DNA of 64,000 nt, from positions 141,067-205,066 of the forward strand of contig JAGYJI010000005.1 of NCBI GenBank assembly GCA_018402295.1. The letters are read 5' to 3'. Both the position numbers and the translations under genes were made by a program. This stretch comes from Pontimonas sp. (lineage in GTDB: Bacteria; Actinomycetota; Actinomycetes; Actinomycetales; Microbacteriaceae). Positions 13,006 to 23,855 of this stretch are shown here, in pieces (the stretch's first letter is position 1; every line of letters starts with the position of its first letter). The notes below the pieces were generated by a model, which saw only the letters and a program-made list of their open reading frames with translations, did no database searches and was not told where the DNA came from.

Positions 13006-14332
13006 ATGGCTGGCCCCACCATCACCCTTGCTCCTGAGCTCCTGGAGTTATTTCGTGCCTCGAGGGTTGCTGCCAGGGCTTTGACCACAGCGTCTTCCGC
13101 CCAGCGGGATCAAGCACTCGCAGCCATCCAGGAGACTGTGAGCTCCCATTCCCGACAGATTATCGAGAACAATGCCGAAGACCTCGAGCGGGGTGCAGCC
13201 GAGGGGATGGACGTCAGTCTCCAGGATCGCCTCCGCCTGACCGAGGAGAGAGTCCAGGGGCTTGTCGACTCTGTTGGCGTGATCCGATCGTTGCCGGACC
13301 CGGTGGGGGATGTCATCCGGGAGATGACGTTGGCCAATGGTCTTCAGGTGACGCAGGTGCGGGTGCCTTTTGGCGTGATCGGGGCGATTTATGAAGCCAG
13401 GCCCAATGTCACCGTGGATATCGCCGCACTTGCACTCAAAAGCGGCAATGCGGTGGTGATGCGAGGCGGCGCTGCAGCGCTGGAGAGCAACAAGTTGCTG
13501 GTGTCACTGATGCGTGATGCTCTGACCTCGGTAGGCCTGCCAGCAGACGCGATTGCCACAGTGGACGATTGGGGTCGAGAGGGCGCTCAAGCACTCATGA
13601 AGGGTCGAGGCTTCATTGATGTGCTGATTCCCCGAGGGTCTGCGTCGCTCATCGAGACGGTGGTCACAGAATCCACCGTTCCCGTGATCGAAACCGGGTC
13701 AGGAATCGTCCACATCTTTGTGGACGCCACCGCGTCTGGCTGAGCAGGCGGTGGAGATTATTCACAACGCCAAAGTTCAGCGACCCAGTGTGTGTAACTC
13801 GGTCGAAACCGTGCTGGTTCACCGGGATGCACTGGGCCTTGTTCCGGCAATTGCCGAGCGCTTGGTGGCTTCGGGAGTCACCTTGCACGCCGATGAGGCC
13901 ATTCGTGAGTTGGTGCCCACTGCCGTGCCCGCTACCGAGGAGGACTGGGCAACGGAATACCTCTCCCTCGATCTGTCTCTCAAAGTAGTGGCGAGCCTTG
14001 ATGAGGCCTTGGAGCACATTCGCACCTACTCCACCCAACACACCGAATCCATCCTCACTGCAGACATGGCCAATGCGGAGCGGTTTCTCACCGAGGTGGA
14101 TTCCGCGGCTGTCATGGTGAACGCCTCAACCCGCTTCACCGATGGCGGTGAGTTTGGCTTTGGTGCGGAGGTGGGAATTTCCACCCAAAAACTCCACGCC
14201 AGGGGCCCGATGGGTCTGCCCGAGCTCACCAGCACCAAGTGGATTGTTCGCGGTCGACGGCCAGGTTCGCAGCTGAGTGCAAGGCGCCGCGCATCTTCCT
14301 CCGGTAGATTAGAGTCACCCGCATCCAGGTAA
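13006..14332 (+). CDS. proA: Gamma-glutamyl phosphate reductase (frameshifted near 13739)
   Basis: [63 protein letters not shown]. Confidence 0.95.
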
Positions 14333-14349
14333 GGAGAACACGAGACCTC

Positions 14350-14535
14350 ATGACCGACACCATTATTGCCGCCGGTGAAGTTGTTAACGAGCTGCCCTTC
14401 CCCGCTCTGGTCTACGGCGCTGTCTTTCTCGTGGGGTTCTTTGCGCTGGGCTGGTTGACCTACAGTTACCGCAACGTCGCGAACCGGCACCGCCTGAAAA
14501 CTCAGGGCTCCAGCGACGCCTCCGCTCACCACTAG
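14350..14535 (+). CDS. Small single-TM membrane protein, hypothetical
   Basis: 61-aa ORF with one TM helix between proA and nadD. Confidence 0.6.
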   Translation: MTDTIIAAGEVVNELPFPALVYGAVFLVGFFALGWLTYSYRNVANRHRLKTQGSSDASAHH

Positions 14536-14541
14536 GACGCA

Positions 14542-15138
14542 ATGTCTTCGAAGCGCCGCCCCCGCATTGGAATCATGGGTGGAACGTTCGACCCCATCCA
14601 CCATGGCCACTTGGTGGCAGCGAGTGAAGTCCAGGTGGCGCTAGAGCTCGATGAAGTGATCTTTGTCCCCACAGGTAAGCCGGCGGACAAACCCGACGTC
14701 TCAGAGGCCGAGCACCGCTATTTGATGACGGTCATTGCCACTGCCTCGAATCCCCGGTTCCGCGTGAGTAGGGTGGATATCGATCGGCCTGGCTTCACCT
14801 ACACCGTCGACACGTTGCGCGATATGCGCAAAGAATTGGCTGGTGCGGACCTGTTCTTCATCACCGGAGCGGACGCCATTGCTGCGGTGTTGTCGTGGAA
14901 AGACGCCCCTGAGCTCACCACCCTCGCGCACTTCGTGGGAGTGTCCAGGCCCGGCCACGACCTCCGGGTCGATTCCCTCCCGAGCGAGCATGTGACAGTC
15001 TTGGAGGTGCCTGCGTTGGCGATTTCGTCCTCCGATTGTCGAGCTCGAGTCGCTGAGGGTAACTCTGTCTGGTACCTGGTGCCCGATGGGGTTGTTCAAT
15101 ACATTGCCAAACACGAGCTTTATCGGGACGACACGTGA
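14542..15138 (+). CDS. nadD: Nicotinate-nucleotide adenylyltransferase
   Basis: [34 protein letters not shown]. Confidence 0.95.
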   Translation: MSSKRRPRIGIMGGTFDPIHHGHLVAASEVQVALELDEVIFVPTGKPADKPDVSEAEHRYLMTVIATASNPRFRVSRVDIDRPGFTYTVDTLRDMRKELAGADLFFITGADAIAAVLSWKDAPELTTLAHFVGVSRPGHDLRVDSLPSEHVTVLEVPALAISSSDCRARVAEGNSVWYLVPDGVVQYIAKHELYRDDT

Positions 15139-15974
15139 CCTACATTCCTCCGGCTCAGCCGATGACCAGACGGGAGAGGCGCCAGCTCGAAGAGCAGAGC
15201 GTTCTCTCGCAGGGGTATGTCCCGGAACCTCCGGCGGAGGTGCCGGTAGCGCAACCTGCGCCTCTGGTGGCGCCTGCCGCGGTGCCGGCGGCACCGATGA
15301 CCAGGCGTGAGCGGAAAATGCTGGAGGAAACCGGCGCTATTCCCATTCCCCCCGAATACCAGCAACCGGCGCAGTCTTCCCCTTTGCAGGACACCTCCTT
15401 GGTGGAAGTTACCCAAGTCGCCCCCGCCCCACCTTCTCCCGGTCCGGAGGAGCCACTTCCCCCGGTTTTCGGCCCACCGCAGACCAATCCCCTGCCCGAG
15501 GTTCCCGCTGCGCTTGCTCCGCAGCAGAGCGCACCGCCGGTGGCTCCCTCCGACACAATTTTTCCCAGCCGGGTCGTGGGGGATGTCACGATGGCCACCA
15601 GCTCACTCATCTTGCCCACCACTCCGATGGTGGACATGTCGGGGCCGGTGGGCGACACGGGAGAAATTATCGTGACGGGGCAGATCACCTTGCCCAACCG
15701 GGTCTCTGAGACGGGCACAATCCCCTCGATGAGGGAAGACCGGGATGACGAGGAACGCTTTGATGCCTATGTCACGGGCGAACTTGCGGCCATGGCCCAC
15801 CCCATCCGCGCGGTGAAGGCCGTGTCAGGTCAAGGAGATGACACGGATATCCTGCTCGTGAGGCGGGTGCGATGGGGAACCGCAGCAATTCTGACCGCCA
15901 CGGGGGCGGGAGTATTAGGAGTTGGAGCTGTCGCCCTCCTCGTGCTGGCACTTCTTACTGACACACTGGTCTAA
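15135..15974 (+). CDS. Proline-rich membrane-anchored protein with duplicated MTRRERR/KxLEE motif, hypothetical
   Basis: Continuous ORF between nadD and rsfS; C-terminal TM helix. Confidence 0.6.
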   Translation: MTYIPPAQPMTRRERRQLEEQSVLSQGYVPEPPAEVPVAQPAPLVAPAAVPAAPMTRRERKMLEETGAIPIPPEYQQPAQSSPLQDTSLVEVTQVAPAPPSPGPEEPLPPVFGPPQTNPLPEVPAALAPQQSAPPVAPSDTIFPSRVVGDVTMATSSLILPTTPMVDMSGPVGDTGEIIVTGQITLPNRVSETGTIPSMREDRDDEERFDAYVTGELAAMAHPIRAVKAVSGQGDDTDILLVRRVRWGTAAILTATGAGVLGVGAVALLVLALLTDTLV

Positions 15975-15994
15975 ATGGCTGGGATAAGGAATCT

Positions 15995-16393
15995 ATGACC
16001 GCGAGCGATAGCGCTTCGCACCGCACCGTTCTTGCCGCCACCGCAGCGAGTGACAAGTTGGCCACCGATTTGGTCGCTCTCGATGTGTCAGAGCACATCG
16101 CTCTGACCGACGCTTTCCTGATCTGTAGCGGCCGGAATGAACGAATGGTGCAGGCCATTGCTGATGAGGTGGAGGAGCGCCTGGGGGAGGATGGCGCCAA
16201 GCGCATCCGGCAGGAAGGCCGTGCTGAGGGTCGCTGGATACTGCTGGACTTTGGTGACGTGGTCGTGCACGTGTTCCACGAAGAGGAGCGGCTCTACTAC
16301 CAGTTGGAGCGTTTGTGGCGGGATTGTCCGGTGATCTCGCTTCCTCCGGGTCTCGGTGTTGAGAGCGACCCTGGCACCCAGGAAGGGCTGTAG
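15995..16393 (+). CDS. rsfS: Ribosome silencing factor
   Basis: DAFLICSGRNERMVQAIADEVEE, DFGDVVVHVFHEEERLYYQLERLW. Confidence 0.93.
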   Translation: MTASDSASHRTVLAATAASDKLATDLVALDVSEHIALTDAFLICSGRNERMVQAIADEVEERLGEDGAKRIRQEGRAEGRWILLDFGDVVVHVFHEEERLYYQLERLWRDCPVISLPPGLGVESDPGTQEGL

Positions 16394-16419
16394 TAGGCTT
16401 TCGATTGCTTTGCACACAG

Positions 16420-16492
16420 GGGCCTGTGGCGCAGCTGGTAGCGCACCTGCATGGCATGCAGGGGGTCAGGGGTTCGAGTCCCCTCAGGTCCA
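16420..16492 (+). tRNA. tRNA-Ala (anticodon GGC)
   Basis: Cloverleaf: acceptor GGGCCUG/CAGGUCC with the G3:U70 alanine identity pair, anticodon arm CCTGC-ATGGCAT-GCAGG, TTCGAGT T-loop; no encoded CCA. Confidence 0.95.
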
Positions 16493-16517
16493 CAATTTTC
16501 TCGGGAGGTGCCAGGTC

Positions 16518-17159
16518 ATGAGTGACGCTTTATCCAAGCGCCAGGACTATGGGTCGCTGTCCCTGGAGGAGGGCGCTCTGCTGCCGGATCCCCTAGAGCA
16601 GCTCACTCTCTGGGTGAAAGAGGCCGACGAGGCAGAGATTTATGAGCCCAACGCTATGGTGCTCTCCACCCTTGATCCTGACGGGGAACCCTCCTCCCGG
16701 ACGGTGCTGCTGCGGGGTATTGATGAGCACGGTCTGTATTTTTACACCGACTATGGGTCCCGCAAAGGGCTCGCTCTGTTGGCGAACCCTGCGGTCTCGG
16801 TGGTGTTCCCCTGGTATCGCCAACACCGCCAAGTAATCGTCTACGGTCACGCCACACCCACCAACCCCGAGGTGTCCGACGCCTACTTCCAGACCCGTCC
16901 GCGCGGTTCTCAGATTGGGGCCTGGGCGAGCGACCAGTCACGTCCGATTGACTCTCGCGATCTCCTGGAAGCAAAAGTCCAGGAGATGGAAGCTCGATTC
17001 GCTGGTGACGACGCGATTCCACGGCCAGAATCGTGGGGTGGGTTCCTGATTGAGCCCCAGCGCATGGAGTTTTGGGCGGGACGAACATCTCGGTTGCACG
17101 ACCGCATCAGTTTTCAGCGAGACGCTGAGGGGTGGTCCGTCACCCGCCTTCAGCCCTAG
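16518..17159 (+). CDS. pdxH: Pyridoxamine 5'-phosphate oxidase
   Basis: SSRTVLLRGIDEHGLYFYTDYGSRKGLAL, C-terminal FWAGRTSRLHDRISFQRD...W...RLQP. Confidence 0.95.
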   Translation: MSDALSKRQDYGSLSLEEGALLPDPLEQLTLWVKEADEAEIYEPNAMVLSTLDPDGEPSSRTVLLRGIDEHGLYFYTDYGSRKGLALLANPAVSVVFPWYRQHRQVIVYGHATPTNPEVSDAYFQTRPRGSQIGAWASDQSRPIDSRDLLEAKVQEMEARFAGDDAIPRPESWGGFLIEPQRMEFWAGRTSRLHDRISFQRDAEGWSVTRLQP

Positions 17160-17249
17160 GGAATATTTCGCCCCGGCGCACGGTTACTTCTGGAGTCTGA
17201 CCAGGTTCACCTGGTACTTTCAGGCCACGATATGTGAGGGGAAAAGCCC

Positions 17250-18311
17250 ATGAAGGATGTTCACTTCGGTCTTGGCACGTTTGGTGATGTCACCCACGGA
17301 CCCGGCGGTGTTCCCCTGCCCTATGCCGACGTTATTCGCAACGTTGTCGCCCAAGCGGTCCTCGCCGACGAGGTGGGCGTGGACGCGATCATCCTGGGCG
17401 AGCATCACCGCGATGATTTCGCCATTTCGACTCCGGAAACAATCCTTGCCGGTATTGCCACCACGACCTCTCGCATCATTTTGAGTTCCGGGGTGACGGT
17501 GTTGTCCTCGGATGATCCCATCCGGGTGTTCCAAAGATTTGCCACGATTGATGCGCTCTCCGGCGGGCGCGCGGAGATTATTGCCGGGCGCGGATCCTTT
17601 ACCGAGTCCTTCCCGCTGTTTGGATACGAGCTGGAGAACTACCAGGTTCTCTTCGAGGAGAAACTCAACCTTCTGTCCGAACTGCTGAAGGAGACCCCGG
17701 TGACGTGGTCGGGCACCACCAGGCCAGCCCTGTCGGACCAAGATGTCTTCCCCAAGTCTCACTCCGGAAACATTCGGACCTGGGTGGGGGTGGGCGGGAG
17801 TCCAGAATCGGTGGTGCGCGCTGCTGGCTATGGTTTCCCTTTGATGCTCGCCATCATTGGGGGAGAGCCCGAGCGCTTTGCCCCCTACGTCGATTTGTAC
17901 TACCGGGCACTGGAACAGCTGGGTAAGCCCGTGCAGCCCATTGGTGTGCACTCACCCGGCCACATCGCACAGACTGACGAGCAAGCCATCGAAGAGCTGT
18001 GGCCGCACTACGAGGCATCCTTTGGCCGTATCGGGCGTGAGCGTGGTTGGGCTCCGCTCACCAAGGAGCACTACCTGAACGAAGTCCACCACGGTTCGCT
18101 GTTTGTGGGATCACCGGAAACCGTTGCCCGCAAAATTGCCCGGGTTGTCGGCGCGTTGGGGCTAGCAAGGTTCGACCTCAAATACTCCACTGGCCCGATG
18201 TCTCACGAGACGTTGATGAGCAGTATCGAGATGTATGGCACCAAGGTCATCCCGATGGTGCGTGACATCCTCGCGAGCGGAGTGACCGCTCACGAGGCAG
18301 CCACACGCTAG
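17250..18311 (+). CDS. LLM-class flavin-dependent oxidoreductase (luciferase-like monooxygenase)
   Basis: Luciferase-like TIM barrel; LGEHHRDDFAISTPE, GRAEIIAGRGS. Confidence 0.85.
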   Translation: MKDVHFGLGTFGDVTHGPGGVPLPYADVIRNVVAQAVLADEVGVDAIILGEHHRDDFAISTPETILAGIATTTSRIILSSGVTVLSSDDPIRVFQRFATIDALSGGRAEIIAGRGSFTESFPLFGYELENYQVLFEEKLNLLSELLKETPVTWSGTTRPALSDQDVFPKSHSGNIRTWVGVGGSPESVVRAAGYGFPLMLAIIGGEPERFAPYVDLYYRALEQLGKPVQPIGVHSPGHIAQTDEQAIEELWPHYEASFGRIGRERGWAPLTKEHYLNEVHHGSLFVGSPETVARKIARVVGALGLARFDLKYSTGPMSHETLMSSIEMYGTKVIPMVRDILASGVTAHEAATR

Positions 18312-18670
18312 TTGATAACGGGTACTCCGCTGTAGTTGCTCGCCTGTTCGACGCTTCCACCATTGATCATGCTGGTGAAGCCCATGTTGGACATTTGCGA
18401 GATGGCCTGACCGGACCGGTTACCGGAGCGGCAGTAGATGAAGTAGTCCTCGGTGGGATCGAGCTGACTCACCTGGGCAGCAAAGTCTGGGGATTGGACG
18501 TCGATGTTGAGGGCACCTTCTAGGTGTCCGCCGGCGAATTCAGCGGGGGTGCGAACGTCAATAATCACGGTTCCCTCTGCCAAGCCCACGGGTTCGGACG
18601 GTGTGGAGCACGCGGCAACGCCTAGCGTAACGCCGAAAACCAACAGTATGGCGGTGAGGATTCTTTTCAC
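18308..18670 (-). CDS. Rhodanese-domain lipoprotein
   Basis: Lipobox signal (GVAACS), DVRTPAEFAGGHLEGALNID, YCRSGNRSGQA active-site loop. Confidence 0.9.
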   Translation of the reverse strand: MKRILTAILLVFGVTLGVAACSTPSEPVGLAEGTVIIDVRTPAEFAGGHLEGALNIDVQSPDFAAQVSQLDPTEDYFIYCRSGNRSGQAISQMSNMGFTSMINGGSVEQASNYSGVPVIN

Positions 18671-18715
18671 GAGAGACCTTTCTGGAGAAGCAGGAGATAC
18701 CTCAGACTATATCAA

Positions 18716-18730
18716 ATACCCCCTGGGGTA
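18716..18730. promoter_or_regulatory. Candidate CsoR/CstR-family operator
   Basis: Perfect inverted repeat ATACCCC-T-GGGGTAT, 45 bp upstream of the rhodanese start. Confidence 0.55.
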
Positions 18731-18734
18731 TAGT

Positions 18735-19817
18735 TCAGGACTCGTCCAGGATTCCGAGTTTTCTCAATTCTGAGGCAAGTCCCGCTCCATTAGGTGCTGA
18801 CACCCAGGGAATGGTGAGGGGATTGTGGGTGCGATCAAAATGTCTCCTGCCACCAGCCAGGAGGGCCTCAGGCGCCAACAGCTCCCGAATCGCAATTGCC
18901 CGGACACTCTCGGGGCGGGCCATCGCCAGTTCTGCATAGAGCGTTTCGTCGTGCTGGCCGTCATCGCCGATCAGAATCCACTTCAGGTGGGGGAACTCCG
19001 CAGCTAATCGCTGGAGGTTGTGGCGCTTGTGTGAGCGGCCACTGCGAAACCAGCGGTCATGGGTGGGTCCCCAGTCGGTCAGCAGCAGTGGGCCCTGCGG
19101 ATAGAGGTGGCGGGAGAGGAAACGGGTGAGCGTGGCCGCCACATTCCACGCACCGGTGGAGAGATAGACGACTGGGGCATCCGGGTTGTCCCGCTGTAGT
19201 CGATCGAGCAGAACGGCCATGCCGGGAACCGGCCGACGAGCGTTCTCGTCCCGGACGAACGAATTCCAGGCCGCTAGGAGAGGCCGGGGCAGAGCCGTCA
19301 CCATGACGGTGTCATCGATATCGCAGATGATCCCCAGGTCTGCCGTTTCGGGAACGACTCGGATGCGGGCGGCGACGGGGAGTGAGTCGTCGCTCGCGAG
19401 AGTGATGGTGTGCCAGCCCGGCGGTAGGTCCACCGGAATGACCTGGTCAATCACCCCACCACGATCCGCGGTGACCTCGAATTCCTCATCGCCAATATGG
19501 ATGGTCACACATGCCCCGGCGACGGGGACACCGGTAAAGCTTCGCCAGCCACGCACCTTGCGCTGCTTCCCGGTGCTACTCGGCCGAGGCTTCAGAAGGA
19601 GGACTCGGGAGAGCACTCGAATCCAGCCCTCCGAGCCGTAGCCGGTGAAGGGCATGATGTGGGTGGTGTGACCGCGGGAGCGTCCCCACTGGCAACGAAG
19701 ACGCTGTACCCGATCCTCGAGAGCCGATGCGCGGTGGACTTTCTCAGCACGTTCAGGGGAAACCCTCGAGGAATTATTATCCACAGGTGTTAGTTTCGCA
19801 GACACCTGGCCAGTCAT
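18735..19817 (-). CDS. App1/DUF2183-family phosphatase domain protein
   Basis: ICDIDDTVMVTALPRPLLAAWNSF, YLSTGAWNVAATLTRFL, GDDGQHDETLY. Confidence 0.8.
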   Translation of the reverse strand: MTGQVSAKLTPVDNNSSRVSPERAEKVHRASALEDRVQRLRCQWGRSRGHTTHIMPFTGYGSEGWIRVLSRVLLLKPRPSSTGKQRKVRGWRSFTGVPVAGACVTIHIGDEEFEVTADRGGVIDQVIPVDLPPGWHTITLASDDSLPVAARIRVVPETADLGIICDIDDTVMVTALPRPLLAAWNSFVRDENARRPVPGMAVLLDRLQRDNPDAPVVYLSTGAWNVAATLTRFLSRHLYPQGPLLLTDWGPTHDRWFRSGRSHKRHNLQRLAAEFPHLKWILIGDDGQHDETLYAELAMARPESVRAIAIRELLAPEALLAGGRRHFDRTHNPLTIPWVSAPNGAGLASELRKLGILDES

Positions 19818-19929
19818 CTTTTCACTAGGCTCACTGTGACCTCATGGCGGGCCAAATATGTCACTATCATTCTTGTGATCGTCATGATGGCGTCCTCGTC
19901 ACCATTACGGAGCAGTCCCTCAGAAGGGT

Positions 19930-20581
19930 GTGTGTACCATCAGCATCGTCGACAATCCCGTGTCTTACTCTCCCTTGACCCCTATTCGGGTGGAGCCTGT
20001 CCAAGCGCGCAGCGCTGCCAGGGTGGGAGCGCTTCTCGATGCTGCCTGCCAGACCATGCACGAGGTGGGCTATGAACAGCTGACCACGGCCATGGTGGCC
20101 GAGCGCGCGGGAGCTTCTATCGGCACGGTGTATCGCTACTTCCCCGATCGCGTTGCTGTCTTGCAGGCCGTGGCCGCCAGAAACCTTGAGAGAGTGACGC
20201 AGGCTTTGCGCGCAGACCTCAGCCAAGGCTGCGCCCGCCACCGTGAATGCTGCGCTGGGTACAGCACTGGACACTCTCACGCGCTTTTTCCGGGAAGAAC
20301 CGGGATTTCGTTCACTGCGAGTGGGTGATGTTCTCGACATCCGCCCCCTGGCGGGCAGCCGAGGCGGTAACGCCGACATTGCAGCTGTCATCAAGGACTA
20401 TCTGCACGATGCTCACGGCCTCCGTCTTGATTCGGCCGGACGAGTAGCCATCGAGACAGCGGTTGATGTGGTGGATGCGCTTCTGGGCAGGGCATTCATG
20501 CACTCAGATCGCGGGGAGAGCACCGTGCTGTCTGAGGCCAAGCGGGTTTCCCAGTGCATCGTTCAGGAGTTCACGAGCTAA
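19930..20581 (+). CDS. TetR-family transcriptional regulator (frameshifted near 20227)
   Basis: N-terminal HTH TAMVAERAGASIGTVYRYFPDRVAVLQAV; adjacent to the OpuC-type operon. Confidence 0.85.
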
Positions 20582-20716
20582 GTTCCGTGGAGCACCACCG
20601 GCTGTTCTTCCCTGAGTGTCCCGTGGGAGTTGTCGGTGGTCGGGTTCGCGTGAACTGGCAAGGGCTGGTTGACTGGGGTATTCCTGGTTGCCCCGAAAGC
20701 CCTGCGGAGATTGTTC

Positions 20717-21532
20717 ATGATTCAGTTCAGCTCCGTGCGCAAAGAATATTCCGGTGGCACAGTTGCCGTTGAAGATTTCTCCATGACAGCACCCACGGGA
20801 TCGGTCACCGTTTTGGTGGGCTCCAGTGGTTGCGGGAAGACGACCCTCCTGCGGATGGTCAATCGCATGGTGGACCCCACCTCCGGTGTGGTCTCCATCG
20901 ATGGCACCAGCGTGGCGGAGCGTGACCCGGTGCACTTGCGCCGCTCGATCGGGTACGTCATGCAAAGCGGCGGGCTCCTTCCCCACAAAACAGTGGCGGA
21001 GAACATCAACACTGTTGCCACCTTGCGCGGGGTCCCGAAGCTCGAGCGCGAAGCGCGCAGGGAAGAGCTGATGGCCACCGTGGGGCTTGATGCCGAGCTT
21101 GCAGACCGATACCCCGCGCAGCTCTCCGGTGGGCAACAGCAACGGGTGGGGGTTGCCAGGGCGCTGGCTGTGGACCCCAACATCTTGCTCATGGATGAGC
21201 CCTTTGGTGCTGTTGACCCTCTTGTTCGCTCCGATCTCCAACAGGAACTTCTGGCGTTGCAGAAAACGTTGGCCAAAACAGTTCTCTTTGTCACCCACGA
21301 TATTGATGAGGCGTTCCTGCTGGGTGACTATGTCGCCATTGTGGAGGTGGGTGGCCGAATCGTGCAGCACGGGACTCCGGAAGACATTGTGGCGAACCCC
21401 GCCAACGATTTTGTGGAAGCTTTCATTGGGGCGGATCGTGGAGCGCGGGCGCTCCGAATTGAGGAGCGCTCAGGCCAGAAGATTGTTGTCGATGGCACCG
21501 GCCGGGTCGCCGGTCGCCTCACCGAGAGCTGA
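20717..21532 (+). CDS. Quaternary-amine/osmoprotectant ABC transporter ATP-binding protein
   Basis: Walker A VGSSGCGKTT, signature LSGGQQQRVGVARAL, Walker B ILLMDEPFGAVD; OpuC-type gene set. Confidence 0.88.
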   Translation: MIQFSSVRKEYSGGTVAVEDFSMTAPTGSVTVLVGSSGCGKTTLLRMVNRMVDPTSGVVSIDGTSVAERDPVHLRRSIGYVMQSGGLLPHKTVAENINTVATLRGVPKLEREARREELMATVGLDAELADRYPAQLSGGQQQRVGVARALAVDPNILLMDEPFGAVDPLVRSDLQQELLALQKTLAKTVLFVTHDIDEAFLLGDYVAIVEVGGRIVQHGTPEDIVANPANDFVEAFIGADRGARALRIEERSGQKIVVDGTGRVAGRLTES

Positions 21533-21537
21533 CGCCC

Positions 21538-22199
21538 ATGGAGTGGTTTTTTGCTAACTGGGAACTCGTGGGGTCGCTCACCCTCGATCACATGCGTATC
21601 TCGCTCATTCCTATTGTTCTGGGATTCCTCATTTCTCTCCCGATTGGCTGGTTTGCCCAGCGCGTTCCTGCTACCCGGGGCCTCGTTCTGGGTGGGGTGG
21701 GAATCTTGTACACGGTCCCGTCCCTGGCACTGTTCATGCTGTTGCCTCCGGTGCTCGGGATATCTCAGTTCTCTCCGAAGCAAACGTGATTATTGCGCTC
21801 ACCATCTATGCGGTGGCGATCATGGTGCGGACCGTGGCGGACGCGTTTGCCAGCATCGAACCCCGCGCCTTGCGCGCCGCCACCGCGTTGGGATATGCCG
21901 AATGGGGTCGCTTTTTTGCGGTCGAATTACCCCTCGCTGGACCGGTCTTGCTCGCCGGCCTGCGGGTGGTTGCCGTCAGCACGGTGAGCTTGGTGACTGT
22001 GGGGGTGTTGGTGGGAATTCAGAGTCTGGGGTATCTCTTCACCGATGGTTTCCAGCGACGAATCATCCCCGAGGTTCTCACCGGGGTCATCATGACGTTT
22101 CTGGTGGCGCTGCTGTTTGATGCCGTCCTGGTGGCACTGGGCCGCGTCATCATGCCCTGGTCGCGCCTCGCCACACAACCCGCACAGGCAGGTGCCTAA
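21538..22199 (+). CDS. OpuCB-like ABC permease (frameshifted near 21768)
   Basis: GILYTVPSLALFMLLPPVLGI... and ...NVIIALTIYAVAIMVRTVADAF in adjacent frames. Confidence 0.85.
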
Positions 22200-22977
22200 T
22201 GGATCTGTTCCTTGAGGCCCTGGCGTGGTTGTTCTCGCCGGAGCAGTACCGGGGGAGGGCTCACTTCCCCAGCGCACGCTGGAGCACCTTGCGTACACCG
22301 CGGGTGCGACCCTGATTGCTGCCCTCATTGCCGTGCCGATTGGATACTTCATCGGCCACACCGGCCGGGGAGGGACCTGGGTTGTGGGAATCACCGGAGC
22401 TGCGCGAGCTCTGCCCTCTTTTGGGTTGATACTTCTGCTGGTGCTGCTCTTGGGTGTCTCGGAGCGGGTCACCGCCTCTCTTGTGGCACTTGTTCTCTTG
22501 GGAATTCCCCCGTTGATGGCCGGAGCCTATGCGGGAATGCAGCAGATTCCTCGGGCAACGATTGATGCCGCCCGCGCTCAAGGCATGACGGAGTGGCAAA
22601 TTGTGGGAAAGGTCGAGATTCCTCTGTCCTTGCCCCTGCTTCTTGGCGGCCTCCGAGGAGCAGTCCTTCAGATTGTTGCCACCGCGACACTCGTGGCCTA
22701 TGTGGGACTGGGGGGACTGGGGTATGACATCATCCAAGGAATCCCTCTTCGCCGTTTCGATCAGACGATGGGGGCAGCGCTCGTCATCGTGGTCGTCGCG
22801 CTCACCCTCGATGGGTTACTCGCCGCAGCAACCAGGTGGGTAACTCCCCGTGGCGTCCATCAGGGACGCCTCGCCGATGTCCGTGCGAGAGACTCGCTCT
22901 CCCGCACGGCCCCAGTGGCCTCCGCGGTCGCTAGCCCAGAAAAAGAGATAACACAGCAAAGGAAAACAACATCATGA
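22199..22977 (+). CDS. OpuCD-like ABC permease (frameshifted near 22253)
   Basis: EHLAYTAGATLIAALIAVPIGYFIGHTGRGG, DAARAQGMTEWQIVGKVEIPLSLPLLLGGLRGA. Confidence 0.85.
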
Positions 22978-23843
22978 TGAGAACGAAAATGACTGGACTG
23001 GCGGGGCTTGCACTTTCTGCCGGTCTTGTTCTTGGCGGCTGTGCCGCTGGCGGTGCCAGCGACGAGCCCATTGTGGTCGGCTCACAGGCCTACTACTCCA
23101 ACGAAATCATCGCCGAGATTTACGCTCAGGCGCTGGAGGGTGCTGGCTTCGAGGTGGAGCGTGCGTTCCAAATCGGTCAGCGCGACGCGTACTTGCCTGA
23201 GCTGGAGTCCGGAGCGGTGGATTTGTTCCCCGAGTACACCGGAAACCTGTTGCAGTATTACGCGCCCGACACCATGGCCACCCAGGCCGATGAGGTCTAC
23301 TCGGAGCTCGCTACCGCGCTTCCGGAGGGTCTCACGGCGTTGGAGATGTCACCCGCCACTGACCAGGACTCCTACAACGTGACCGCTGATTTCGCGGCCG
23401 CAAACGGTCTGGTCAGCATTGCTGATCTGGCCAGTGTTGACGGTCTGATCCTCGGTGGCGCCCCCGAGCTCGAAGAGCGTCCCTATGGACCCCAGGGCTT
23501 GTTGGAGACCTACGGCGTGACCGTGGCCTTTGACGCTACGGGCGACATCACGGTGGACGCGCTGCTCGAGGGCGTCATCAACGTCGCCAACGTCTACAGC
23601 GGTGACCCCAGGATCGCGGACTTCGGTCTGGTGACCCTGGCGGACCCCGAGGGCCTCTTCTTGGCCTCTAACGTTGTGCCCATCGCCTCCAGTGAGGTCG
23701 CTGATGCGATTGCGGGGATCATCAACCCCATCAGTGCCGCACTGACCCCTGAGGGTTTGGTGGCGTTGAACCTGCAGAGCACCAAGGGCCAAATGTCCGC
23801 GGCTGATATCGCCACGGAATGGCTTGCTGCTAACGGCTTCTAA
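22974..23843 (+). CDS. Glycine betaine/osmoprotectant-type substrate-binding lipoprotein
   Basis: Lipobox LGGCAAG; VGSQAYYSNEIIAEIYAQALE, FPEYTGNLLQYY. Confidence 0.9.
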   Translation: MMRTKMTGLAGLALSAGLVLGGCAAGGASDEPIVVGSQAYYSNEIIAEIYAQALEGAGFEVERAFQIGQRDAYLPELESGAVDLFPEYTGNLLQYYAPDTMATQADEVYSELATALPEGLTALEMSPATDQDSYNVTADFAAANGLVSIADLASVDGLILGGAPELEERPYGPQGLLETYGVTVAFDATGDITVDALLEGVINVANVYSGDPRIADFGLVTLADPEGLFLASNVVPIASSEVADAIAGIINPISAALTPEGLVALNLQSTKGQMSAADIATEWLAANGF

Positions 23844-23855
23844 GCCACTAGCGGG

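Noticed and set aside
19818-19929. TetR operator in the divergent promoter region
   Set aside because: Only weak short inverted repeats (e.g. ATCAT/ATGAT) were visible; not above chance by eye.
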